Assembly: GCF_005871185.1 (NCBI RefSeq)
Contig: NZ_SWKN01000009.1
Location: forward strand, 62,001 to 126,000
Source of the DNA: Limnobacter alexandrii
GTDB lineage: Bacteria; Pseudomonadota; Gammaproteobacteria; Burkholderiales; Burkholderiaceae_B
Direction: 5' to 3'
DNA: 64,000 bases
Shown here: piece after piece, positions 29,828-37,411 of the stretch
How the letters are laid out: every line of letters starts with the position of its first letter
Position numbering within the stretch: the stretch's first letter is position 1
Made by a program: the position numbers and the translations under genes
Notes under the pieces: generated by a model
What the model saw: the letters and a program-made list of their open reading frames with translations, nothing else
Told to the model about the DNA's origin: nothing
The model's database searches: none

Positions 29828-31165
29828 ATGAACTACGCCAACCAAGCCATGTATTTACAACCGTCAATTGCACTGTGGACCCGTTTTCGGCGCGCTGCAT
29901 GCTCCCTCTTTGCCGCGGCCACTTTGCTGGCCACTGCCACTGCTGCACAAGCACAACTGAAAATCGACATTACCGGTGTGGGAGCGAATCAAATCGCCTT
30001 CTCGGCCGCACCGTTTCAGGGCAATCAAGGCTTGCCCGAGGACATTAAAAAGGTAATCGAGGACGATCTGGTCCGCAGTGGTTTCTTTCGCTCGATCAAT
30101 ACCACCAGCAATGTGGAGTTGAATGAATCCACCCTGATTGATCCCACGGCCTGGAAATCAATTGGCGTTGATGCGTTGATCGTGGGATCGGTCAAAAAAC
30201 TGCCTGATGGAAGGCTGGATTTGCGCTTTAACCTGCACGACACAGCCCAGCAAAAGTCACTGGGCAAGTTCAGCTACGTGATCGCGCCCTCCGCCTTGCG
30301 CCTGCACGCCCACAAAATCGCTGATTTTGTATACGAAAAAATGCTGGGGGAGAAAGGGGTATTTTCCACGCGCTTGGCTTATGTTGAGAAAGCACCGGGC
30401 CGTTATCGCCTGATTATTGCCGATGCCGATGGTGCCAACCCTCAGGTTGCGCTGGCGTCCAAGGAGCCCATCATCTCTCCCGCCTGGTCCCCTGACGGCA
30501 CGCAACTTGCATATGTTTCCTTCGAAACTCGCAAACCTGTTGTATTTGTTCACACCCTTGCAACAGGTCGCCGCAAGGCACTGGCGAATTTCAGAGGCAG
30601 CAACAGTGCCCCTGCCTGGTCCCACAATGGCCAGCAGCTGGCAGTGGTGTTGACCAAAGATGGTGGATCGCAAATCTTCTCGATGAGTGCAGATGGTTCT
30701 GGCCTGAACCGACTGACCAGCACGGGTGGAATCAACACCGAGCCTGCGTACAGTCACGACGGCCGAAGCATTTATTTCACGTCTGATCGTGGAGGTGGCC
30801 CACAAATTTATCGAATGGGTACAAATGGTGGTGATGCATCACGCGTGACATTCGAAGGTGGATACAATATCTCGCCTCGAATTAGTCCCGATGACAAAAC
30901 ATTGACATATGTCACTCGTCGAGACGGGCAGTTTCGAATTGCCGCGCTGGATTTGGCGAATGGCACCGAGATGCTGCTGACCAATACGGGGCGAGACGAA
31001 AGCCCGAGTTTCGCACCGAATGGCCGCTACATTTTGTACGCGACCAAGCTGGGCGGCAAAGGGACCCTTGCCGTGGTGTCAAAAGACGGACGAATCAGGT
31101 ACACCTTGAGCAGTTCTGGCGCTGACATTTCGGAACCCACCTGGGGCCCGTTCATAAATGATTGA
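29828..31165 (+). CDS. tolB: Tol-Pal system beta-propeller protein TolB
   Basis: Periplasmic protein that binds Pal and TolA. 445 residues with a signal peptide (cleavage after AAQAQA, about residue 43, longer than usual; a second ATG at codon 8 may be the real start), an N-terminal D1 domain (LKIDITGVGANQIAFSAAPF), and a six-bladed WD40-like propeller with repeated SPAWSPDGTQLAYVSF, APAWSHNGQQLAVVLTKDG and EPAYSHDGRSIYFTSDRGGGPQIY blades. Confidence 0.96.
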   Translation: MNYANQAMYLQPSIALWTRFRRAACSLFAAATLLATATAAQAQLKIDITGVGANQIAFSAAPFQGNQGLPEDIKKVIEDDLVRSGFFRSINTTSNVELNESTLIDPTAWKSIGVDALIVGSVKKLPDGRLDLRFNLHDTAQQKSLGKFSYVIAPSALRLHAHKIADFVYEKMLGEKGVFSTRLAYVEKAPGRYRLIIADADGANPQVALASKEPIISPAWSPDGTQLAYVSFETRKPVVFVHTLATGRRKALANFRGSNSAPAWSHNGQQLAVVLTKDGGSQIFSMSADGSGLNRLTSTGGINTEPAYSHDGRSIYFTSDRGGGPQIYRMGTNGGDASRVTFEGGYNISPRISPDDKTLTYVTRRDGQFRIAALDLANGTEMLLTNTGRDESPSFAPNGRYILYATKLGGKGTLAVVSKDGRIRYTLSSSGADISEPTWGPFIND

Positions 31166-31167
31166 TT

Positions 31168-31195
31168 TTGAATTTGTTTTAACTGGTTTTACACT
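31168..31195 (+). promoter_or_regulatory. Possible promoter for pal
   Basis: TTGAAT (31168-31173), 16-base spacer, TACACT (31190-31195), directly between tolB and pal. Each hexamer matches the sigma-70 consensus at four of six positions. An internal promoter here would allow the extra Pal needed over the other Tol proteins. Confidence 0.4.
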
Positions 31196-31222
31196 AAACA
31201 TTCTTTAGGTCTGGAGAAAAAA

Positions 31223-31747
31223 ATGAAACACTCAATGGTCAAGTACTTGGCGATTTCAGCAATGGTGGCCGTTTTGGCCGCTTGTAGCTCTGCCGTTCCC
31301 TTGAACGACAAGCCCACAGTCGAATCCAAAACCGGCACAGCGCCTGGTTCTGACGGCCGCGCCGTACCCACAGTCACCCCTGGCGATGCTGACCCGCTGA
31401 ACGACCCACAAGGCGTACTGGCCAAGCGCAGCGTGTACTTCGACTACGACAGCTACAGTGTCAAGTCAGAGTACCGTGAGCTGGTTCAGAACCACGCCAA
31501 ATACCTGGTTGCCAACCCCAACCGCAAAGTTGTTGTTCAAGGCAACACCGACGAACGCGGTGGCGCTGAATACAACCTGGCATTGGGTCAACGTCGTGCT
31601 GACGCAGTGAAAACACTGATGCTGGCTTTGGGCGTGAAAGAAGGTCAAGTTGAAACTGTAAGCTTCGGCAAAGAAAAGCCAAAAGCAACTGGCAGCAACG
31701 AAGCAGCCTGGGCTGAAAACCGTCGTTCCGACATCGTTTATCAGTAA
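31223..31747 (+). CDS. pal: Peptidoglycan-associated lipoprotein
   Basis: Outer-membrane lipoprotein that binds peptidoglycan. 174 residues. The lipobox VLAACS puts the lipidated cysteine at residue 21. The OmpA-like domain has SVYFDYDSYSVKSEYR and the diaminopimelate-binding NTDERGGAEYNLALGQRRADAV (about 112-133). GGAGAA precedes the ATG. Followed by cpoB after 18 bases. Confidence 0.97.
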   Translation: MKHSMVKYLAISAMVAVLAACSSAVPLNDKPTVESKTGTAPGSDGRAVPTVTPGDADPLNDPQGVLAKRSVYFDYDSYSVKSEYRELVQNHAKYLVANPNRKVVVQGNTDERGGAEYNLALGQRRADAVKTLMLALGVKEGQVETVSFGKEKPKATGSNEAAWAENRRSDIVYQ

Positions 31748-31765
31748 TCAAGGAGCCCTTTCGAG

Positions 31766-32512
31766 ATGACCGTCAACTTCAAGCGACAAGCCTGGGCAGT
31801 TGCCCTCTTCTGCGCCTTTGCATCCAACTCCGCGTTTGCGATTTTTGATGATACCGAGGCACGCAAGGCAATTCTGGACTTGCGCCAGCAGGTGAAAGCG
31901 CTTGAAGACCGCGTGGCTCGAATGGAAGCCTCCAATCAGGGGCAGCTGTCACTGGCCCAGTCCCTGAGTGACAAAGACCGAGAGATCGCCCGCTTGCGCG
32001 GCGATCTCGAAGTTGCCAACAACAACATTCGCAAACTTCAGGAAGACAATCGCCTGCTGTATACAAACCTGGACGATCGTCTCAAGAAACTTGAGCCGAG
32101 AGCGCTTCAGCTCGATGGCGAAGAACTCACTGTTCCCCCGGAACAGTTCAATGATTACCAAGCTGGTCTTGATCATTTCAAGGCTGGTAACTACAAAGAC
32201 GCAGCCCTGCAATTTCAGGATTTCCTCGGCAAATACAAACAAAGCAAGCTTGAACCGCAGGTTCGCTACTTTTTGGGCAGCACCCAATTTGCGCAAGGTG
32301 AATACAAAACAGCGCTGGTCACTCAACGCGACCTGGCCAAAGACTTTCCGGACAGCCCGCGCGCACCAGATGCCTTGTTGAGCATGGCCAGTTCGCAATT
32401 GGAGTTAAAAAGTATTCCTGGTGCCAAGAAAACCCTTGGTGAACTGATCACCAAATACCCGGGCAGCCCAGCTGCCGAGAGCGCAAAGGCACGGTTGGAA
32501 GCGTTGAAATAA
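31766..32512 (+). CDS. cpoB: Cell division coordinator CpoB (YbgF)
   Basis: Periplasmic protein that couples Tol function to septal wall synthesis. 248 residues: signal peptide cleaved after SAFA (about 25), an N-terminal coiled coil (ILDLRQQVKALEDRVARMEAS, and further heptads to about 115) that trimerises, and a TPR domain (YQAGLDHFKAGNYKDAALQF onward). Last gene of the tol-pal cluster. Confidence 0.94.
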   Translation: MTVNFKRQAWAVALFCAFASNSAFAIFDDTEARKAILDLRQQVKALEDRVARMEASNQGQLSLAQSLSDKDREIARLRGDLEVANNNIRKLQEDNRLLYTNLDDRLKKLEPRALQLDGEELTVPPEQFNDYQAGLDHFKAGNYKDAALQFQDFLGKYKQSKLEPQVRYFLGSTQFAQGEYKTALVTQRDLAKDFPDSPRAPDALLSMASSQLELKSIPGAKKTLGELITKYPGSPAAESAKARLEALK

Positions 32513-32567
32513 TCGCTCGAAAGTAATCACCCCCCAACGCCCGCAAACGGGCAGACACGGTTAAAAT

Positions 32568-32595
32568 ACCGGCACTTCAATACAAAGGTGCCGGT
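32568..32595 (+). promoter_or_regulatory. Hairpin overlapping the ribosome-binding site of the YeeE/TsuA gene
   Basis: ACCGGCAC (32568-32575) pairs perfectly with GTGCCGGT (32588-32595) around a 12-base loop. The 3' arm includes the likely Shine-Dalgarno AAGGTG, and ends two bases before the ATG at 32598. This could hide the ribosome-binding site. A TAAAAT at 32562-32567 could be a -10 box, in which case the transcript might start inside the hairpin. Confidence 0.5.
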
Positions 32596-32597
32596 TC

Positions 32598-33713
32598 ATG
32601 GAAGAGATCAACCTCAGCAGCATCCAAAGCACTGTGCTTTGGGCCACATTTGCAGTGGGCCTGGCCTTTGGCGCCATATCTCATCGCAGTCACTTTTGCA
32701 CCATGGGTGCCATTGCCGACGCCTTCAATTTCGGTGACTGGAACCGCATGCGCATGTGGTTGCTCGCAATCGCTGTCGCGGCACTTGGCCTTCAAGGCTT
32801 GAGCATTACAGGTCAAGCCAACCTCAACGACACCATTTTCCTGAACAATCAATGGTCTTGGTTATCGGGTATTGTCGGTGGCTTGCTGTTTGGCGCTGGC
32901 ATGGTGCTGGCATCAGGCTGTGGCAGCAAAACACTGATTCGCCTGGGTGCCGGTAATTTGAAAGCCCTGATGGTGTTTGTGATCATGGGAATTACTGCCT
33001 ACATGACCCTCAAAGGGGTGTTTGGTGTATTTCGCGCCAACTACCTGGATCCAATACGCTTTGAATTCAGCAACAGCCCCTATTTGCCCGAACTTTTGGC
33101 CAATGCCTTTGGTGCGGAACCAGCCGCGATGACTCAAGTTTTGGCCATTGTCTTGCCCTTAATCCTCTTGATCGTGGCTTTGGGCAGCAAATCGGCCTGG
33201 AACAAAGAAGTGATTGTGGGTGGTGCAGGCGTGGGCCTAACCATCGTGGCAGCCTGGTGGGTTGTGTTTCAAGTGGCCTACATTCCTGAACACCCAGACA
33301 CCCTTGAAGCGGCGTATTTGGGCACCTATGCCAACAGGGCCGAAGGCTTTAGCTTTGTCGCGCCTTATGCTTACACACTGGAATGGCTGATGTTTTTCTC
33401 AGATGTGACTCGCGTACTCACTGTGGGCGTAGTCGCTTGCTTCGGTGTCATTCTGGGTGCCACCGCCAGTGCCTTGCTGGAAAAATCATTCCGCTGGGAG
33501 ACATTCCAGGGGGTTGAAGACACCGCCAATCACACCGTAGGCGCGGTGTTGATGGGCGTGGGTGGCGTGCTGGCACTCGGCTGCACGGTTGGACAAGGTC
33601 TAAGTGGCGTAAGCACCCTCTCGCTTTCCTCGTTTGTGGCCTTGGGCAGCATTGTTGCTGGGGCCATGGCTGCCTTGAAATATCAAATGTGGCGCGTTGA
33701 GCGCATGGTTTAA
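32598..33713 (+). CDS. YeeE/YedE-family (TsuA-like) transporter
   Basis: Multi-pass inner-membrane protein, 371 residues, of the sulphur-transport family that includes thiosulfate importer TsuA. The conserved cysteine-containing motifs are visible: SHRSHFCTMGAI (about 27-38), ASGCGSKTLIRLGAGN (about 103-118) and ALGCTVGQGLSGVSTLSLSS (about 327-346). In TsuA such cysteines relay thiosulfate through the membrane; substrate here is inferred. It is not linked to a TusA-like gene. Flanked by the tol cluster and a tRNA, so probably transcribed alone. Confidence 0.85.
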   Translation: MEEINLSSIQSTVLWATFAVGLAFGAISHRSHFCTMGAIADAFNFGDWNRMRMWLLAIAVAALGLQGLSITGQANLNDTIFLNNQWSWLSGIVGGLLFGAGMVLASGCGSKTLIRLGAGNLKALMVFVIMGITAYMTLKGVFGVFRANYLDPIRFEFSNSPYLPELLANAFGAEPAAMTQVLAIVLPLILLIVALGSKSAWNKEVIVGGAGVGLTIVAAWWVVFQVAYIPEHPDTLEAAYLGTYANRAEGFSFVAPYAYTLEWLMFFSDVTRVLTVGVVACFGVILGATASALLEKSFRWETFQGVEDTANHTVGAVLMGVGGVLALGCTVGQGLSGVSTLSLSSFVALGSIVAGAMAALKYQMWRVERMV

Positions 33714-33723
33714 CTTTGATGAC

Positions 33724-33751
33724 AAAGAAGTAATGAAGCTCTTCTTTTTTT
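33724..33751 (+). terminator. Weak AT-rich terminator-like hairpin
   Basis: AAAGAAG (33724-33730) pairs with CTTCTTT (33741-33747), followed by further T. It lies just after the transporter stop. The stem is weak and overlaps the -35 region proposed for the tRNA. Confidence 0.4.
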
Positions 33752-33770
33752 AAGAAAGCTCGGTTATACT
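33742..33770 (+). promoter_or_regulatory. Likely promoter of the tRNA gene
   Basis: TATACT at 33765-33770 is a good -10 box placed 10 bases before the tRNA. The matching -35 (TTCTTT, 33742-33747, 17-base spacer) is poor. Confidence 0.45.
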
Positions 33771-33780
33771 CTCGGTCTTC

Positions 33781-33857
<77 letters not shown>

Positions 33858-33863
33858 AACAAG

Positions 33864-33899
33864 AAACCCCTCAGTGAAAGCTGAGGGGTTTTTTCTTTT
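33864..33899 (+). terminator. Rho-independent terminator of the tRNA gene
   Basis: AAACCCCTCAG (33864-33874) and CTGAGGGGTTT (33881-33891) form an 11-bp stem with a 6-base loop, followed by TTTCTTTT. Confidence 0.93.
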
Positions 33900-34084
33900 C
33901 CGCTCAACTGTCTACTTTGCTCACAAATCTTTCTCATCTCGCACACAAGCATCGCGTCTGTATAGGTTGCATTACTATTTTTTATTGGTATAGCGACGAT
34001 TGTTCAAAACCATAATCACGGTTATTATTTTTAGAAAGATGCATCTAAAAATGCACTTCAACAGTAACAACTGTTAACACAGGC

Positions 34085-34131
34085 AAGAAGGAATAATCGC
34101 AGTACCTTGATTGCTGCGCCGACTCCTTCTT
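34085..34131 (+). promoter_or_regulatory. Two-tier hairpin in the oxidase 5' leader
   Basis: Outer stem AAGAAGGA (34085-34092) with TCCTTCTT (34124-34131), a symmetrical 5x5 internal loop, and inner stem CGCAG (34098-34102) with CTGCG (34114-34118) around an 11-base loop. It ends about 20 bases before the Shine-Dalgarno. No T run follows, so it is not a simple terminator. An outer strand rich in AAGAAGGA could mimic or compete with the ribosome-binding site. Confidence 0.5.
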
Positions 34132-34164
34132 CTACAAAAACAGCTTGCTAGGAGGAGATGACAC

Positions 34165-36453
34165 GTGTTCAAGCTGAATAAACTATCTGCAGTAATCGCC
34201 ATTGGATTGGGAACTGCATTACCCGTACAAGCCGGTCTGCTCGACGACCTGATCGGCGCCAAGTTCAACCCAGTTAGCACCAGCAAAGGAGTTGCGCCTG
34301 AAGGCCAGAAAGGCACGTTCAGCCAACCTTTCGCAGAGCCGTTTGTGTATGAACGCTCTGTGGCCGACGACAACAATCCCGACTTGCAAGGAATTCGCAC
34401 CGACAACAAGTGTGAGGGCATTGGCGCGAACGGCAAGCTGCGCTGCAAACCAGCAGCAGGCACAATCTCGATGTTGCCCAATGGAGACTTCCTGTATTTC
34501 AACGCGCTTGAAGGCACGGAAGATTTTGAGTTCAGCATTCTGGTGGATTTTGGTCAAAAAGCCATCAATGACCAGACCCGCGTGATGCAGATCCCCAAAG
34601 ATGCAAACGCAGCAAACCTGTGGACACGTCCAACCGATGTTGATTCTGGCGCCAATCCGGACGGCTATGAGATCACCGAACTGATCCCGGGCTTGACCAA
34701 CAAGGAGACCAACAGCGCCGACGGTGCCCTCTTCTGTGCGGACGTGGCCATGCTGGCCGATGGCCGCATCATGGCGGTGGGCGGAACTGCTTACTACAGC
34801 GAGCCCGGCAGCAACTTGATCGGCTATGGCCTAACCGAACTGGAAGGCCTGAAAAACAGCCGCGCGTACAACGCCAATACCAATACATGGAGCCAGCTGG
34901 CAGACATGAACTTTGGTCGCTGGTACCCAGCGCTGATTACCCTGCCCGACAGCAAGATGTTTGTTGCAAGTGGCGTAACCAAACTGCTTAAGCCTATTTA
35001 TCCACAGGCTCCCGAGCAGAGCGGCCGTAACGTTCCACAAACCGAGACCTATGACCCGGCAACAAACAAGTGGACAGTGAATGCAGAAACAGCACAGCGC
35101 TCTCTGCCGCTTTACCCACGCTTGCATCTGTTGCCCAACGGTCACGTTTACTACAATGCGGGCGGCCAAGCCTTCAACCCGTTTGGTCAGGCTTATGACC
35201 AGCCATTGTGGAATATTGCGGCCACTTACAATCCAGCCAACCAAACCTGGTCTGATCTGGCCTATGCAGGTTTCCCTTTGAAATTCAGCGATGCTGGCCT
35301 TGAGTCCCTGACCCAAATCCTGAATCCGTTGACTGCTCCCAACGCCGCCATGAGCGCACTCACCAAAACCTTGATGAGCGCACCCATGAAGAGCCCACAG
35401 GCCCTTCAAAAACTGCTGAGCACAGTGAGCACAGGCAACCCAGAGCAAATGGTTCAGAAGGTTGTAGGTTCTGGCATGCGCGGATCTACATTTTCAGTCA
35501 TGATGCCTCTGCGCCCCAACGCTCAGGGCCAGTACAAGGAAGCGAGCTTCCTGACAGCTGGTGGTGTTCTGCCACTGGTGGGCTTGACCTCTCCAGGCGG
35601 ATACGTGGCCGTGGCTGCATCACGCATTGACACAGTGAAAACCGAAGGTGACAACATTGTCGATTACCAGAGTGAAGTGACTGGTTCCCTCAATGAAACC
35701 CGTTGGTACGGTTCAGGCGTGTTGATGCCCGATGACTCCGTGATGGTGTTCAGTGGCGGTGACCGCGACGGTGTGGCAGCACCCGGCGTGGAATTCCCTC
35801 GCAAAACAGCAGAGCGTTTTGACCCTGTTACCAAGAAGTGGACTCAAATGGCTGTGGCCAACAACCCCCGTACTTATCACAACACCGCCTTGTTGATGCA
35901 AGACGGTCGCGTGCTGATCGGTGGTCACGCGCCAATTTCCACGCTGTACCTGAAAAACATCAATCTGGCAGCATTCGGTTTTTCACCCAACGACGGTCGT
36001 GACCCATCTTTCGAGATCTACTCACCACCTTACGTGGGTAACCCGAATCGCCCCAACCTGATTGGTTTTGCAGGCGGCAATGCAACTCCCGCGGGCAATG
36101 GCAAAACAATGATGCGCGAATTCCGCAAAGGTCAACAAGTGACTCTGGAAATGGCACCAGGTACAGACATGAGCAAGATTGACTCTATCACCCTGGTACG
36201 CCATACAGTGACAACCCACTTGACCGATGCTGACCAACGCACCGTTGTCATTCCCAAAAATCAACTAACCATGACAGGTCAAAGCATTCGTTTTAATATT
36301 CCGGACCAAGCCGCTGTGGTTCCACAGGGTGCCTACATGACCTTCGTACGCGCCAAGCAAGCGGATGGTTCACTGTTGCCATCCAAAGCTGTCAGCTTCA
36401 TGTTGAAGCATGGCAATGGACAAGGAGTGATGACTGCCAATGCCCGTCGTTAA
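34165..36453 (+). CDS. Secreted AA5-family copper-radical oxidase (glyoxal/galactose oxidase type)
   Basis: 762 residues with a signal peptide cleaved after PVQA (about 23). Kelch-like propeller repeats (ETYDPATNKWT, RFDPVTKKWTQ) are followed by the DUF1929 C-terminal beta domain. All metal-site residues of the family can be aligned by motif: Cys191 (LFCADVAML) and Tyr254 (FGRWYPALI) for the Cys-Tyr radical cofactor, Tyr571-His572 (NPRTYHNTALL) and His685 (RHTVTTHLTDADQR) as copper ligands. The enzyme would oxidise an aldehyde or primary alcohol and release hydrogen peroxide outside the cytoplasm; the substrate is unknown. An insert at about 370-450, rich in Ala/Leu/Met, is not part of the minimal fold. 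Start is GTG with a strong GGAGGAG. The 3' end overlaps the next gene by 14 bases. Confidence 0.88.
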   Translation: MFKLNKLSAVIAIGLGTALPVQAGLLDDLIGAKFNPVSTSKGVAPEGQKGTFSQPFAEPFVYERSVADDNNPDLQGIRTDNKCEGIGANGKLRCKPAAGTISMLPNGDFLYFNALEGTEDFEFSILVDFGQKAINDQTRVMQIPKDANAANLWTRPTDVDSGANPDGYEITELIPGLTNKETNSADGALFCADVAMLADGRIMAVGGTAYYSEPGSNLIGYGLTELEGLKNSRAYNANTNTWSQLADMNFGRWYPALITLPDSKMFVASGVTKLLKPIYPQAPEQSGRNVPQTETYDPATNKWTVNAETAQRSLPLYPRLHLLPNGHVYYNAGGQAFNPFGQAYDQPLWNIAATYNPANQTWSDLAYAGFPLKFSDAGLESLTQILNPLTAPNAAMSALTKTLMSAPMKSPQALQKLLSTVSTGNPEQMVQKVVGSGMRGSTFSVMMPLRPNAQGQYKEASFLTAGGVLPLVGLTSPGGYVAVAASRIDTVKTEGDNIVDYQSEVTGSLNETRWYGSGVLMPDDSVMVFSGGDRDGVAAPGVEFPRKTAERFDPVTKKWTQMAVANNPRTYHNTALLMQDGRVLIGGHAPISTLYLKNINLAAFGFSPNDGRDPSFEIYSPPYVGNPNRPNLIGFAGGNATPAGNGKTMMREFRKGQQVTLEMAPGTDMSKIDSITLVRHTVTTHLTDADQRTVVIPKNQLTMTGQSIRFNIPDQAAVVPQGAYMTFVRAKQADGSLLPSKAVSFMLKHGNGQGVMTANARR

Positions 36454-37411
36454 ATCGAACTGGGTGAAGAAAACGCTGGGCGCCTGCCTGGCGTTTTCTT
36501 TTTCTACCCTCATAATTTCAAGCCCCTTTGTTGGCAACACAGCTTTCGCACATGCTGAACACGGCTCGGAAGGTGGCGTACCCACCGTAAGCCCGAAAGC
36601 CAAGTTGCCCAAAGGAATTTCATTGCAAGTGGTTAAAACCAATGCCTATCAATTTGCGCTGGCCACGGACGGACAACAGCGAATTGAAATACTGGGCGAA
36701 GACAAACGGGCGTTTTTGCGTTTCGACCAAGACAAACTGTATGCTGACCTGAACGCAAGCGGCTGGCACCGTTCCAGACAACCCGGCGGCGGCCCGATAC
36801 CCGACCGAATCAAAGACAACCCGAAGTTGGAACCCAATTGGGTACTCTTGGACAAACAGCCGGGTTATGGCTGGTACGACCCCCGTTTGATCAAAGAAGA
36901 TCTCGCGCATTTCAATCTGGGCATGGTGCGCAATGGCAAACCACTCAACGTCAGAATTGAACGTATCGAGCCCGAACCCATGACCGGCTACTGGCGACCT
37001 CTTCTGGTAAATGAGCCTGAATTTGCAGGATTGAACGCCATGGTGCCAGGCCTGAGCGGCAATGCTTTCATGCTCAGCCGCATGGGTACTGCACAAGGTG
37101 AGTTTCAGGTGCTGGATGACCAGGGTTTACCGTTCATCGAACTTCGCAAAGACGGAGTTTGGCTGAACAGCCAGCACGCCTGGGCAAACTCGGTGGAGTT
37201 GTTTCACAACCCCGGCACCGAACAGGCGCCATGGGTGAAGGTGTCAGAAACCGGAACGGTGACCTACGCTGACCCAAGACTGGATCAAAAACCGGCAAAG
37301 ACATCGGAAACTGGCAATTGGCAGATACCGGTCAAATTGAAAGAAAGTGAGCAACAAAACCTGCTGAAAGGCGAGCTCAAATGGCAAACCATTGTTGAGA
37401 ACACCAATTAA
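36440..37411 (+). CDS. Unrecognised secreted protein coupled to the AA5 oxidase
   Basis: 323 residues that I cannot place in a family. The N-terminus is a signal peptide (basic KSNWVKK, hydrophobic core, AFA cleavage at 35-37), so the mature protein would begin HAEHGSEGG with histidine at position 1. The rest is beta-rich with repeated short aromatic/Gly-Pro stretches (QPGYGWYDPRL, MTGYWRPLL, FVE-free) and contains no cysteine after the signal peptide and no membrane segment. The ATG lies 14 bases inside the oxidase gene, with AAGGAG 12 bases upstream, so the two are translationally coupled. A role as periplasmic partner, copper donor or product-handling protein for the oxidase is inference from this coupling. 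Confidence 0.75.
   Translation: MPVVKSNWVKKTLGACLAFSFSTLIISSPFVGNTAFAHAEHGSEGGVPTVSPKAKLPKGISLQVVKTNAYQFALATDGQQRIEILGEDKRAFLRFDQDKLYADLNASGWHRSRQPGGGPIPDRIKDNPKLEPNWVLLDKQPGYGWYDPRLIKEDLAHFNLGMVRNGKPLNVRIERIEPEPMTGYWRPLLVNEPEFAGLNAMVPGLSGNAFMLSRMGTAQGEFQVLDDQGLPFIELRKDGVWLNSQHAWANSVELFHNPGTEQAPWVKVSETGTVTYADPRLDQKPAKTSETGNWQIPVKLKESEQQNLLKGELKWQTIVENTN

Larger units (their letters stand above)
33858..34164 (+). promoter_or_regulatory. Long leader/control region of the copper-radical oxidase
   Basis: 307 bases without a gene. After the tRNA terminator it holds three inverted-repeat structures. TTTTTAGA/TCTAAAAA (34029-34036 with 34045-34052) encloses a palindrome AGATGCATCT. AACAGT-AACA-ACTGTT lies at 34061-34076. 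A two-tier hairpin lies at 34085-34131. TATAGG and TATAGC (about 33960 and 33991) are possible -10 boxes. A strong GGAGGAG (34151-34157) precedes the GTG start. Confidence 0.6.
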
